NCBI RefSeq assembly: GCF_030519355.1
Contig: NZ_JAUMKC010000015.1
Span: 1 to 64,000, forward strand
Direction: 5' to 3'
Source: Mucilaginibacter sp. L3T2-6
GTDB lineage: Bacteria; Bacteroidota; Bacteroidia; Sphingobacteriales; Sphingobacteriaceae
Length of the DNA: 64,000 nt
Positions within the stretch are counted from its first letter, which is position 1. Every line of letters begins with the position of its first letter. Shown piece by piece: positions 26,780 through 35,870 of the stretch. The notes under the pieces are model-generated. The model searched no databases and was not told where the DNA came from. It saw only the letters and a program-made list of their open reading frames with translations. The translations under genes and the position numbers were made by a program.

Positions 26780-28366
26780 ATGAAAAAACGACTTATATAT
26801 AGTTGCCTGGTTGCAGGCGCTACTCTTATAGCGGGTTGTACTAAAGACTTTGAAAAAATAAATACGGATCCTACTAAAGTAAGCGCAAATTTATTTAACG
26901 CCAATTATTTGATGGCGCAGGCGCAGATAAAGTTCTCGAACACAGGATACGATCAGTTGCTGTTTCAAAGCATGTGGGTGCAATCATTGGCTTCTACGTA
27001 TGATTACTATGGCAATGGCGATAAGTATGTTTACGCAGGCAGCGGCAGGGATTATTTTTCACGCACCTGGAATACCAGCTATGGCTCATCAACGCTTATT
27101 GATGAGATGAAAAACCTGATAAAAGGGAATCCGGCCTATACCAACCTGGATAATTGCGGTACCATTTTAAGAATGATGATACTGGAGCGCATTACAGATG
27201 CCTACGGCGATGTTCCCTTTTCGCAGGAAGGGCAAGCAAAAACAGGCATAACAACGCCCGTTTTTGACAGCCAGCAGAGCATCTACACTTCAATGTTGTC
27301 TCAACTTGAAACTGCCACCGCAGCCCTTGACCCGGCAAAAGACAAACCATCATCTGACCTGTTTTACGGCGGCGATATAACCAAATGGAAAAAGCTGGGT
27401 TATTCGCTGATGCTAAGGGCCGCTATGCGCCTTACAAAAGTTGACCCCGCTACTGCACAGAAGTATGCCGAGAAAGCATATACCGGCGGTACCATGACAT
27501 CAATTGATGACAACGCAAAAGTAAAGGCCGATAATGCAAACGGTAATGGTAATAGCGATGCTGCAGCATTATTGGTTCCCGATGACTTTAGAGAAGTAAG
27601 ATGGTCAAATACCCTGATGAGCTTTATGCAGTCAAGTAACGATCCGCGCATCAGCGCTATCGGCGAAATATCAACCGGTACCGGAAAAAAAGCCAATGAA
27701 AACGAGGCGCCTGGTATCAATACAGCAGCGCTTCAAATTGGTATGCCTAACGGTTATGACCAAAAAGGCGGTGCAACCGATATTTCAAAAGCTCCGGGCT
27801 ATCCCGGTGCAACCCCGGCAGACCCTGCCGTTGCAGGCGACGCCGCAGCGCCCGATGGCAAATATTCGCGCCCGCAGTTTGCTGTTTATGACGACCGTAA
27901 CCGCTATAACTTCATCCTTACCTATGGCGAAACTGAGCTTTTGTTAGCCGAGGCCGCTACAAGGGGTTGGGCAACTGGTGATGCAGCTACGCATTATGCC
28001 AATGCGCTTACTGCTGATATGCAAACTTTGGCGCAATTCGGTACAACTTCAGTTCCATCCGCAAGCATAACCGCTTATGTGGCTGCGCATCCTTTAGTGC
28101 CGGCTACTGCACTGGAACAAATAAACATGGAATACTTTGTTGAAACATCTACGACATTTAACTTCAACGAAGCATGGTCGAACTGGAGAAGGTCAGGATA
28201 TCCTGCAATTACTCCTGTTTCTTATCCAAATCAGTTTGCTACCAGCATACCAAGAAGGATTCCGTACCCGGTTACCTTACCTGCAACAAACGGCGTAAAT
28301 TATGCCGCCGCTGTTCAAAAGCTGGGAGGAGACACCTTCACAGCGCGGGTTTATTGGGATAAATAA
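26780..28366 (+). CDS. SusD/RagB family nutrient-binding lipoprotein
   Basis: The 528-residue lipoprotein has the lipobox region GATLIAGCTKDFEKINTDP, where the IN-DP motif is typical of SusD-like proteins. The helical TPR-like scaffold follows (MILERITDAYGDVPFSQ, a strongly conserved SusD segment), and the C-terminal RRIPYP motif is also conserved. It lies 5 bases after SusC and forms the surface lid that binds ligand for import. The predicted subgroup is SusD-like type 2 (inference from the N-terminal DYGDVP-like motif). Confidence 0.93.
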   Translation: MKKRLIYSCLVAGATLIAGCTKDFEKINTDPTKVSANLFNANYLMAQAQIKFSNTGYDQLLFQSMWVQSLASTYDYYGNGDKYVYAGSGRDYFSRTWNTSYGSSTLIDEMKNLIKGNPAYTNLDNCGTILRMMILERITDAYGDVPFSQEGQAKTGITTPVFDSQQSIYTSMLSQLETATAALDPAKDKPSSDLFYGGDITKWKKLGYSLMLRAAMRLTKVDPATAQKYAEKAYTGGTMTSIDDNAKVKADNANGNGNSDAAALLVPDDFREVRWSNTLMSFMQSSNDPRISAIGEISTGTGKKANENEAPGINTAALQIGMPNGYDQKGGATDISKAPGYPGATPADPAVAGDAAAPDGKYSRPQFAVYDDRNRYNFILTYGETELLLAEAATRGWATGDAATHYANALTADMQTLAQFGTTSVPSASITAYVAAHPLVPATALEQINMEYFVETSTTFNFNEAWSNWRRSGYPAITPVSYPNQFATSIPRRIPYPVTLPATNGVNYAAAVQKLGGDTFTARVYWDK

Positions 28367-28383
28367 ATTTGCTGAATAATTCA

Positions 28384-28420
28384 ACAGATGGGGAGAAGCT
28401 AATTTCTCCCTGTCTGTTTT
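28384..28420 (+). terminator. hairpin terminator or attenuator after susD
   Basis: ACAGA and GGGAGAA arms pair with TTCTCCC and TCTGT across a short loop, followed by TTTTATAAAC. It lies 17 bases after the susD stop and about 80 bases before the next gene, so the downstream genes may be read at reduced level. Confidence 0.65.
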
Positions 28421-28500
28421 ATAAACCTTTTGTTTTAACTTATATTAACCTGCTGCGACCTGTGTACCATCAATAGTCGCTGCATTTAAGCCCTGACTAA

Positions 28501-31500
28501 TTGAAACGAATTTTTATTATTGGCCAAATACTTACAGGAGTTTTTTGCTGTACCTATTTTACGGCGAATGCTCAGCAACCTCTGTTTAAGCTGCTAAATG
28601 CCAGGGAAACCAATATAAAGTTCAGTAATGACATTAACGAGACTGAAGCGCTTAACGTGCTCTCATACGAATACTTTTACAATGGCGGCGGCGTGGCCGC
28701 AGGCGACATTAACAACGATGGTCTGCCCGATCTGTTCTTCACTGCTAATATGCAGCCCAACAAGCTGTACCTGAACCTTGGGCACATGAAGTTCAAGGAC
28801 ATCACCAGAGATGCAAGCCCTGACCTGCAGGGCCGTCCGGGTTCATGGAAAACCGGGGTCACCATGGCTGATGTAAATGGGGATGGTTTACTGGATATTT
28901 ATATATGCTACTCCGGGAAAACCGGCGATGACAGGCGCAGAAACCAGTTATTTATAAACCTGGGGAATAATAAATTTAAAGACGAAGCCAAAGAATACGG
29001 CCTTGACGACCCCGGATACAGTACACAGGCTGTTTTTTTTGATTATGATAATGATGGAGACCTGGATATGTTCCTGTTGAACCATAACATAAAAAAACTG
29101 GATAATATGGAGCTGGCCCGTTACAAAAATCAAACAGATGATCTGGCCAGTAATAAATTATTCAGAAATGATAACGGGCACTTTACCGATGTGTCAAAAA
29201 CAGCCGGAATAGTTCAAAATCCCCTTACGTTCGGTCTGGGCGTAGCCATTGCCGATATTAATAAAGACGGCTGGCAGGATATTTATGTAACCAATGATTA
29301 TAATGAGCCTGATTATATTTACATCAACAACCACGACGGCACCTTTGCCGAAAAATCAAAGGCCATGCTCAGGCATATGTCGCACTTCTCGATGGGGGTG
29401 GATATTGCCGATTTTAATAATGACGGCTTGCCGGATATACTGACACTCGATATGCTGCCGGAAGATAACCACCGGCAAAAATCGCTTCAACTGGAAGAAA
29501 ACTATGAGTCTTTTGCGCTGATGGAAACGCAGGGCCTCTATAAACAATATATGCGGAACATGCTCCAGCTAAACAATGGGGACAATACCTTCAGCGAGAT
29601 AGCACAGCTGGCGGGCATTTCGAACACCGACTGGAGCTGGAGCCCGCTGATAGCCGATTTTGACAACGACGGCTATAAAGACATATTTATCAGCAACGGC
29701 TATTTAAGAGACTACACCAATAAGGATTTTTTACGCTACTGGGGCGATTATAAAATCAAAAAAGCGATGGCTGCTGAACCTTTCAGGCTGATGGACCTGA
29801 TTATGGCCATGCCTTCGACAAAGCTGCCGAATTATGTATTTAAAAACAACCGCGACCTTACTTTTAGCAACAAACAAGTTGACTGGGGACTTAACGAAGC
29901 AACCGTTTCGAGCGGGGCGGCATACGTCGACCTGGATAATGATGGCGACCTGGACCTGGTGGTGAATAACATCAATCAGCAGGCTTCGGTTTATCAAAAT
30001 ACGAGCCGCGAGAGCGGTAACACTTCTTACCTGGCCATTAAGCTAAAAGGAATCGCTAAGAACACTGACGCCATCGGAGCAAAAGTATATGTGTACTCGC
30101 CGGGAAATTTGCAATACCAGGAAGTTAACCGTAACCGGGGCTACCTGTCGGCTGTATCCACCACGTTGAATTTTGGATTGGGTAAGCAAACATCGGTCGA
30201 TTCGGTCCGCATTATTTGGCCGGATCAGTCTGTGCAGATGCTAACAAATGTTAAAGCTGATCAACTGCTTGTTATTGCTGAACAGCCCGATAAAAGACAT
30301 GAAGATAGCTCGGTTGCCCCCAAGAAAACTATTTTTAAGCCCGCCAGCCCGATAATTGATTTTAAACCCGAAGAAATCACCATAAATGATTTTAAGCGCC
30401 AATTGCTGATGCTTTTTATGTATTCCAAAACGGCGCCGGTTATTGCCAAAGCTGACGTAAATAGCGATGGTTTGGAGGATTTGTATATTAGCGGCGATAA
30501 AGATAGTCCAGGTAAAATCTATTTACAGGAGGCGGGCGGAAAGTACCGCGCCGTGAAGTTGCTAAGAGGCGGGGCGGAAAACATCGGTACGATCGCTGCC
30601 GCAACATTCTTTGACGCCAATGGCGATGGCAGGCCCGATCTGTATCTTGCAAAAGGAGGTTATTCGTTATATGAGCCTAATACTGCTGACTTGCAGGACG
30701 AACTATATTTGAATGAAGGTGATAACCGCTTTGTATTATCGCTAAACACCTTGCCTGTACTTAATGCCAACAGCAAATCGTGTGTGCAGGCATGTGATTT
30801 CGACGGTGACGGCGACCTTGACCTGTTTGTTGGAGGAAGAGTGATTCCCGGCCAATACCCGGTTGCACCGCAGAGTTACCTGTTGGTAAACGACGGAAAA
30901 GGCAAGTTTAAAGCGGCTGACTTTTCATTCGCTAAAATCGGAATGGTAACCGATGCACAATGGATAGACCTGAATAGTGATGGCCGCAAAGACCTGGTTT
31001 TATGCGGGGAATTTATGCCGATAACCGTGCTGATAAACACTCCTGAAGGCTTTAAGGACAAAACATCGGATTACTTTAATACCCCACAAAGCGGGTTTTG
31101 GTTTAAACTGGCCTTTGCAGATGTAAATGGAGACGGTAAGCCGGATTTAATAGCCGGTAATCTGGGGACCAACTCGCAGATACATGCAACGGCTGCCGAA
31201 CCTGCCGAAATGTATTATGCGGATTTTGATAACAATGGCTCGATAGACCCGTTCTTTAGTTTTTATATACAGGGCAAAAGCTATCCATTTGTAAGCCGCG
31301 ATGAATTGAACGATCAAATTTATCCCATGCGGAGGCGTTTTAGCTCGTATAAGATGTATGCCGATGCAACCATCAACGAAATATTTGATGCCGGTGAACT
31401 TGCTAAAGCCAAAAAGCTCAGCATCAACAACGTCAAAACGACACTTTTCATTAATAACAACGGCAAATTTACCGCTGCGCCACTACCCGTTGAAGCCCAG

Positions 31501-31794
31501 TTTGCACCGATTACCCAAATACTTACCGGCGATTTTAATCACGATGGGTTCGCTGATGTATTGTTGCTGGGCAACCACTCAGATAACCGACTTAAAGTAG
31601 GCAGCATAGACGCCAATTATGGCTGCCTGCTAACAGGAAATGGAAAGGGAACGTTTACCTATATCACCCAGCCAGAATCAGGCCTTTCAGTTACGGATGA
31701 TGTAAAATCGGCCATTGAAACAACTATAGATAAAGTTCCGTACCTGGTTATCGGCACTGCCGGCGAACCTCTGAAATTTTACAAAGAACAATGA
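28501..31794 (+). CDS. large FG-GAP/VCBS and ASPIC-UnbV protein
   Basis: The 1097-residue product has a signal peptide right after a TTG start (MKRIFIIGQILTGVFCC, cleaved near ANAQQ). Many FG-GAP repeats with calcium-loop motifs such as DINNDGLPDLFF, DVNGDGLLDIYI and DFDNDGYKDIFI follow. An ASPIC/UnbV domain lies near residues 510-600 (YLAIKLKGIAKNTDAIGAKV and SVRIIWPDQSVQ), and a second FG-GAP block fills the C terminus. CRTAC1-like proteins of this kind accompany SusCD pairs in Bacteroidota and probably act at the surface. The TTG start is chosen because the next Met is far inside the mature protein. It overlaps the haloperoxidase start by 4 bases. Confidence 0.87.
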   Translation: MKRIFIIGQILTGVFCCTYFTANAQQPLFKLLNARETNIKFSNDINETEALNVLSYEYFYNGGGVAAGDINNDGLPDLFFTANMQPNKLYLNLGHMKFKDITRDASPDLQGRPGSWKTGVTMADVNGDGLLDIYICYSGKTGDDRRRNQLFINLGNNKFKDEAKEYGLDDPGYSTQAVFFDYDNDGDLDMFLLNHNIKKLDNMELARYKNQTDDLASNKLFRNDNGHFTDVSKTAGIVQNPLTFGLGVAIADINKDGWQDIYVTNDYNEPDYIYINNHDGTFAEKSKAMLRHMSHFSMGVDIADFNNDGLPDILTLDMLPEDNHRQKSLQLEENYESFALMETQGLYKQYMRNMLQLNNGDNTFSEIAQLAGISNTDWSWSPLIADFDNDGYKDIFISNGYLRDYTNKDFLRYWGDYKIKKAMAAEPFRLMDLIMAMPSTKLPNYVFKNNRDLTFSNKQVDWGLNEATVSSGAAYVDLDNDGDLDLVVNNINQQASVYQNTSRESGNTSYLAIKLKGIAKNTDAIGAKVYVYSPGNLQYQEVNRNRGYLSAVSTTLNFGLGKQTSVDSVRIIWPDQSVQMLTNVKADQLLVIAEQPDKRHEDSSVAPKKTIFKPASPIIDFKPEEITINDFKRQLLMLFMYSKTAPVIAKADVNSDGLEDLYISGDKDSPGKIYLQEAGGKYRAVKLLRGGAENIGTIAAATFFDANGDGRPDLYLAKGGYSLYEPNTADLQDELYLNEGDNRFVLSLNTLPVLNANSKSCVQACDFDGDGDLDLFVGGRVIPGQYPVAPQSYLLVNDGKGKFKAADFSFAKIGMVTDAQWIDLNSDGRKDLVLCGEFMPITVLINTPEGFKDKTSDYFNTPQSGFWFKLAFADVNGDGKPDLIAGNLGTNSQIHATAAEPAEMYYADFDNNGSIDPFFSFYIQGKSYPFVSRDELNDQIYPMRRRFSSYKMYADATINEIFDAGELAKAKKLSINNVKTTLFINNNGKFTAAPLPVEAQFAPITQILTGDFNHDGFADVLLLGNHSDNRLKVGSIDANYGCLLTGNGKGTFTYITQPESGLSVTDDVKSAIETTIDKVPYLVIGTAGEPLKFYKEQ

Positions 31795-33131
31795 AGTTTT
31801 ATACTCTTTTTACAGCGCTTTTTTTTACATCAGCCGCCTTTTGTTTTGCCCAAAACAAACAGGCAGAGCTCCCGGATTATCTACAACCCGATCACGCTGT
31901 AAATGCGGTAACCATGGTAATGGTGCATGATGTAACCAACCCGCCGGTCGCCGCACGCTATTATGCTTACTGCATGTTAGGCGCCTATAACCTGGCAGCG
32001 GCGAATAACAAGAGCATCCCGCCCCTTGAATCGTTCGTAAAGGATTATAAACACAACGCCGGGCTGGATACTCTGCACATCAAATATGATCCGAAGATTG
32101 CCGCATATTACAGCATTCTTGAAATTGGTAAATCACTCCTCCCTTCAGGGTTCATGCTGAAAGATGACGAGGAAAATTTTATCCGGACAGTGCAAAAAAC
32201 TGGCGTAAAGCAAACCGTGATAAATAATTCGGTAAAGGCTGCTCAAATCGCAGCGGCAGCAGCTGTAGACTTTTCCAGGACCGACCACTACAGTAAATTA
32301 AGTGCATTGAAAAGATATACCCCTATTCAGGACGAGAGTAAATGGTACCCAACACCGCCGGGATATTTTGAGGCTGTTGAACCCAATTGGAAAACTATCC
32401 GCACTATGGTTATCGACTCAGCCAACCAATACAAACCCGATCCGCTCATACCCTTCAGTAAAGATACCGCTTCGGCATTTTACAGGCAGGTAAAGGCAGT
32501 TTATGATGTATCGAAACACTTAACCACTGAACAAATTAACCAGGCGATGTTTTGGGACTGTAATCCTTTTGCTATTACAACATCTGGCCACATGATGATA
32601 GGCTATAAAAAGATTAGTCCGGGCGGGCATTGGATGCATATTGCCGGACTGGTGACCAGGAAAGCCAAACTAAACTTTGACAATTCGGTTGTGGTGCTTA
32701 CGCTTGAGGGTATTACCCTGATGGATGCTTTTATAAGCTGCTGGGAAGAAAAATACGACAGCAACCGCATCCGCCCTGAAACCTATATTAACCGGTACAT
32801 GGATGTTAAATGGCAACCCATATTACAAACACCGCCTTTCCCGGAATACACCAGTGGCCATGCTGTTATTTCAAATGCAGCGGCAGAAGTGCTAACCTAT
32901 TTACTGGGTGATAATTTTGAATACACCGATAATACCGAAATTCCTTTCGGAAGCAGCGAGCGCTCGTTTACCTCGTTCAGGCAAGCCGCCGCAGAAGCCT
33001 CGATGTCAAGATTTTATGGAGGCATCCATTATCCCGAAAGCATTGATAAAGGCAACACACAGGGTAAACTGATTGCCGCCGGCATTATTGCCAAGCTAAA
33101 AAAAGCGGGTATTAACAGGCTGGTTAAATAG
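31791..33131 (+). CDS. vanadium-dependent haloperoxidase-like protein (PAP2 superfamily)
   Basis: The 446-residue exported protein shows the vanadate/phosphate site of the PAP2 superfamily: K-x6-RP in KYDSNRIRP, the SGH motif in FPEYTSGHAVIS, and the final motif SRFYGGIHYPESIDKG (R-x5-H-x3-D). In Bacteroidota such proteins are annotated as vanadium-dependent haloperoxidases, which oxidise halides with hydrogen peroxide. Related sequences are acid phosphatases, and the sequence alone cannot separate the two activities. Its ATG overlaps the preceding FG-GAP gene by 4 bases, which indicates coupled translation. Confidence 0.85.
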   Translation: MKFYTLFTALFFTSAAFCFAQNKQAELPDYLQPDHAVNAVTMVMVHDVTNPPVAARYYAYCMLGAYNLAAANNKSIPPLESFVKDYKHNAGLDTLHIKYDPKIAAYYSILEIGKSLLPSGFMLKDDEENFIRTVQKTGVKQTVINNSVKAAQIAAAAAVDFSRTDHYSKLSALKRYTPIQDESKWYPTPPGYFEAVEPNWKTIRTMVIDSANQYKPDPLIPFSKDTASAFYRQVKAVYDVSKHLTTEQINQAMFWDCNPFAITTSGHMMIGYKKISPGGHWMHIAGLVTRKAKLNFDNSVVVLTLEGITLMDAFISCWEEKYDSNRIRPETYINRYMDVKWQPILQTPPFPEYTSGHAVISNAAAEVLTYLLGDNFEYTDNTEIPFGSSERSFTSFRQAAAEASMSRFYGGIHYPESIDKGNTQGKLIAAGIIAKLKKAGINRLVK

Positions 33132-33231
33132 TCTGGCTTCCTTATGCCGTAAAATATCTGCATAAAGCTTTTTGCATTTATAGAGATTTGATAACTTTAT
33201 CTTGAAACAGTGAATATTGCCTGTTGAAGTA

Positions 33232-34062
33232 ATGACCGCCTTTAGATTCATTCCGGTAACCCCGCACCTTTTATTAAGCCCGTATATTGCCAAAATGTAT
33301 GTGTTTGAAAGCAGCGGCCGCTTGCCCGAATTGGATAAAAAACTGATTGTACCGAATGCAAATTTCAAGCTAACGCTCACCTACCGCAATGGTATAGCGG
33401 CCGGGATTGGGACCAACACCTTCGTGCAGGATGAAAATAAACTAAGTTTAGCTGGTATCATTGATACCCCGGTAAGCCTCGATCCGTGTGATGATATCCA
33501 AACCGGCACTATCATTATAGAATTTAACCCGGTTGGCGCTTATCGTTTGTTTCGCTTATCATACGCCGATATTAAAAATCAAATCGTGGAACTGGGCGAT
33601 TTGCTAGGCAACTATACCAAAGAGCTTGAATCGCGGCTTGCTGAAATTAACTCTGTAACGCTGAAATTGCAGCTATTGCAAAATTTCCTCATCAAACGGC
33701 TGGAAAAAACTACTGCCGACCCGATCTACGACTACTGTATCGACCGTATAACCGCCGCCGATGGCATAATTAGCGTGGCAAAGCTGGAAAAAGAAACGGG
33801 TTACAGCTCACGCTGGCTGCATACAAAATTCTCGGAACACCTGGGTACCGGGCCCAAAAACCTTTCGGAAATAATCCGTTTCAAACAAGTTTACCGGGCG
33901 TATTCAGCCGGCAGCGACATGAAAGGCTTGAAAACATACATGTATCGTTACTATCACGATCAATCGCATTTCATCAGGGCGTTTAAGCGATTTACCGGTT
34001 ACACACCAACTGACCTCCAGAACAGCATGAACGAGCTTGCCACACGGCATTATACAAGTTAA
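33232..34062 (+). CDS. AraC-family transcriptional regulator
   Basis: The product is about 276 residues from the ATG at 33232. The N-terminal half is a small cupin-like or DUF6597-type sensory region (MYVFESSGRLPELDKKLIVPNANFK). The C-terminal part is an AraC helix-turn-helix domain (ISVAKLEKETGYSSRWLHTKFSEHLG and the second helix region YRYYHDQSHFIRAFKRFTGYTPTDL). It faces the same way as the downstream SRPBCC gene (81-base gap) and could control it. The inducer is unknown. Confidence 0.85.
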   Translation: MTAFRFIPVTPHLLLSPYIAKMYVFESSGRLPELDKKLIVPNANFKLTLTYRNGIAAGIGTNTFVQDENKLSLAGIIDTPVSLDPCDDIQTGTIIIEFNPVGAYRLFRLSYADIKNQIVELGDLLGNYTKELESRLAEINSVTLKLQLLQNFLIKRLEKTTADPIYDYCIDRITAADGIISVAKLEKETGYSSRWLHTKFSEHLGTGPKNLSEIIRFKQVYRAYSAGSDMKGLKTYMYRYYHDQSHFIRAFKRFTGYTPTDLQNSMNELATRHYTS

Positions 34063-34143
34063 CTTCCGATTTGTACAATACTTCGGTTTTTTTGCGCCCC
34101 ATTTTTGTCTGAAAAAATGAATAATTATTAATCAGCAAACGCA

Positions 34144-35001
34144 ATGAAAAAGAATGATTTTAACTGCAGCATTACCGTAAAAATGAGCGCCGCCGAAGCA
34201 CTTGAAAAAATAAGTAATGTGCCTGAATGGTGGGGAGTAGCATTTACCGGGAGCGCCGCAAAACAAAATGACGTGTTTACGGTGAAAATGGGCGGCGACG
34301 CCTTCTTCAATTTCAAGGTAACCGATTTAATACCAGGCAAAAAAGCAGTTTGGTTAGTTACGGATTGTTACATGCCCTGGTATACTGCTAAAACAGAATG
34401 GACCGGTACAAAGCTGATATTCGATCTCCCAGAAGACGACGGCCTTACCAAACTGAATTTTATCCACGAAGGCCTCACGCCTGATAGTGAATGTTATAAA
34501 GACTGCGAACCGGGATGGTCGCATTGGATAAAGACAAGCCTCTTCTCGTACCTTACCACCGGGAAAGGGCAATTGAAAACAAAGAAAAAGGTAAGCTACA
34601 GCACTAGTATTACAGTGCCGTTTAGTCCGGCAACTGTGTTTGAACATATCAACGATGTGGCCAGGTGGTGGCCCGAGGATTTTGAAGGCAAAAGCACAAG
34701 TCTTAATGACGAGTTTGTGCTAAAAACCGGCGATGTCCATTATAGCAGGCAGCGGATTATTGAATTTGTACCAGGCAAAAAAGTGGTGTGGCTCACTACC
34801 GATAGTAAACGCACTACCGACAATTATGAATGGACCGGCACCAAAATGATCTTTGAGTTATCCGATACTGCCGATTCAACAACGGTTAATTTTACTTACG
34901 ATGGGCCTGTTTTTGAAAACGAATATAACAGGCTCGTCCAGGAATGCGATGGGGTTATTAAAACAAACCTATACAACTTTATAACCGGTAAGAACAAGTA
35001 G
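34144..35001 (+). CDS. tandem SRPBCC (AHSA1-like) domain protein
   Basis: The 285-residue protein contains two copies of a START/AHSA1-type ligand-binding fold. Each copy has the pattern of an N-terminal strand with the domain start (FNCSITVKMSAAEALEKI and YSTSITVPFSPATVFEHI), a WWGV or WWPEDF segment, the strand motif VPGKK-[AV]-VWLVTD/LTTD, and a TEWTGTKLIFDL or YEWTGTKMIFEL strand. Such proteins bind hydrophobic ligands or act on Hsp90. The tandem fusion suggests gene duplication. No enzyme motif is visible. Confidence 0.85.
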   Translation: MKKNDFNCSITVKMSAAEALEKISNVPEWWGVAFTGSAAKQNDVFTVKMGGDAFFNFKVTDLIPGKKAVWLVTDCYMPWYTAKTEWTGTKLIFDLPEDDGLTKLNFIHEGLTPDSECYKDCEPGWSHWIKTSLFSYLTTGKGQLKTKKKVSYSTSITVPFSPATVFEHINDVARWWPEDFEGKSTSLNDEFVLKTGDVHYSRQRIIEFVPGKKVVWLTTDSKRTTDNYEWTGTKMIFELSDTADSTTVNFTYDGPVFENEYNRLVQECDGVIKTNLYNFITGKNK

Positions 35002-35047
35002 TACAAAGGAACAATATAGCCCCCTTTAACAAAGTCTCCGTCAACCC

Positions 35048-35074
35048 GGGCAGGCGTGAAGACCACGCTTGCCC
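35048..35074 (+). terminator. GC-rich hairpin after the SRPBCC gene
   Basis: Arms 35048-35058 and 35064-35074 form an 11-bp stem with one G-U pair in the RNA, 46 bases after the stop. No T-run follows directly, so a terminator role is tentative. Confidence 0.4.
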
Positions 35075-35248
35075 GCTACTACAGTTATACGGCACCCGTC
35101 AAAATTTTTCCGGCTGATTTGGAAATTGTTAACAGCTTATCGTAATTACTTGATACTATCAATTCATAATCAATAATTTCAGCGAAACTCAGGGTATTCA
35201 TGAGAAAAAATGAACAGTATGAACGAAATAGATTTGAGATCTCAGGTC

Positions 35249-35701
35249 TTATTGCTTCCGCAGTTCCTCCGCCAAACCAATTAAGATTCCCTCAACGCCG
35301 CGTATGTAGCAAAGCTTATAAGCATTCTCATACTTAACCACCTCTCCCACCAGCTCAGCGCCATGTTTGGCGAGCCGGGACACCAGTTCATCGATGTCTT
35401 CAACGGTGAACATGGCACGAAGGTAGCCGAGGGAATTTACCGGGGCGGTGCGGTGGTCGGCAATTACCGCGGGCGTTATAAACCGCGAAAGCTCGAGACG
35501 GCTGTGACCATCGGGAGTAATCATCATGGCAATTTCCACATGCTGTGCGCCCAGCCCGGTAACGCGGCCGGCCCACTCCCCTTCTATCGTAGCCCGGCCT
35601 TCCAGCTTCAGGCCTATCTCGCGGAAGAAGGCAATTGCATTGTCGAGGGACTCCACCACGATGCCCATATTGTCCATTCTCAATAATTTGTTTTCTGCCA
35701 T
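35249..35701 (-). CDS. VOC family protein
   Basis: The 150-residue protein has the VOC pattern: MDNMGIVVESLDNAIAFF at the start, a mid strand HVEIAMMITPDGHSRLELS and a C-terminal GVEGILIGLAEEL. Metal-binding residues of glyoxalase I are not all conserved by eye, so a glyoxalase activity is not claimed. TACTTTG about 50 bases upstream on the minus strand resembles a -7 element with one spacer base missing. It is monocistronic. Confidence 0.8.
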   Translation of the reverse strand: MAENKLLRMDNMGIVVESLDNAIAFFREIGLKLEGRATIEGEWAGRVTGLGAQHVEIAMMITPDGHSRLELSRFITPAVIADHRTAPVNSLGYLRAMFTVEDIDELVSRLAKHGAELVGEVVKYENAYKLCYIRGVEGILIGLAEELRKQ

Positions 35702-35813
35702 AGTTTTAATTGCTTATCGTTAATAACGTTTAATTGCATAAATGTTCTGAACAAAGTATGCCAGGTTTAAAATATTAAATTGTACAAAACAGAATAAAGC
35801 TGCAAAACCCTAT

Positions 35814-35848
35814 AAAAAAAGCGAACAATCAAACATTGTCCGCTTTTT
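35814..35848 (-). terminator. intrinsic terminator of the YncE-phosphoesterase gene
   Basis: On the minus strand a stem AAAAAGCG-x-ACAAT / ATTGT-x-CGCTTTTT ends in a run of seven T. It lies 23 bases beyond the stop at 35871 and fits a strong intrinsic terminator. Confidence 0.8.
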
Positions 35849-35870
35849 GCTTTAATTACTTAAAAAAATT

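Noticed and set aside
28441-28500. Separate promoter for the ASPIC protein gene
   Set aside because: No convincing -7/-33 pair was found. Read-through of the hairpin at 28384 is equally likely.
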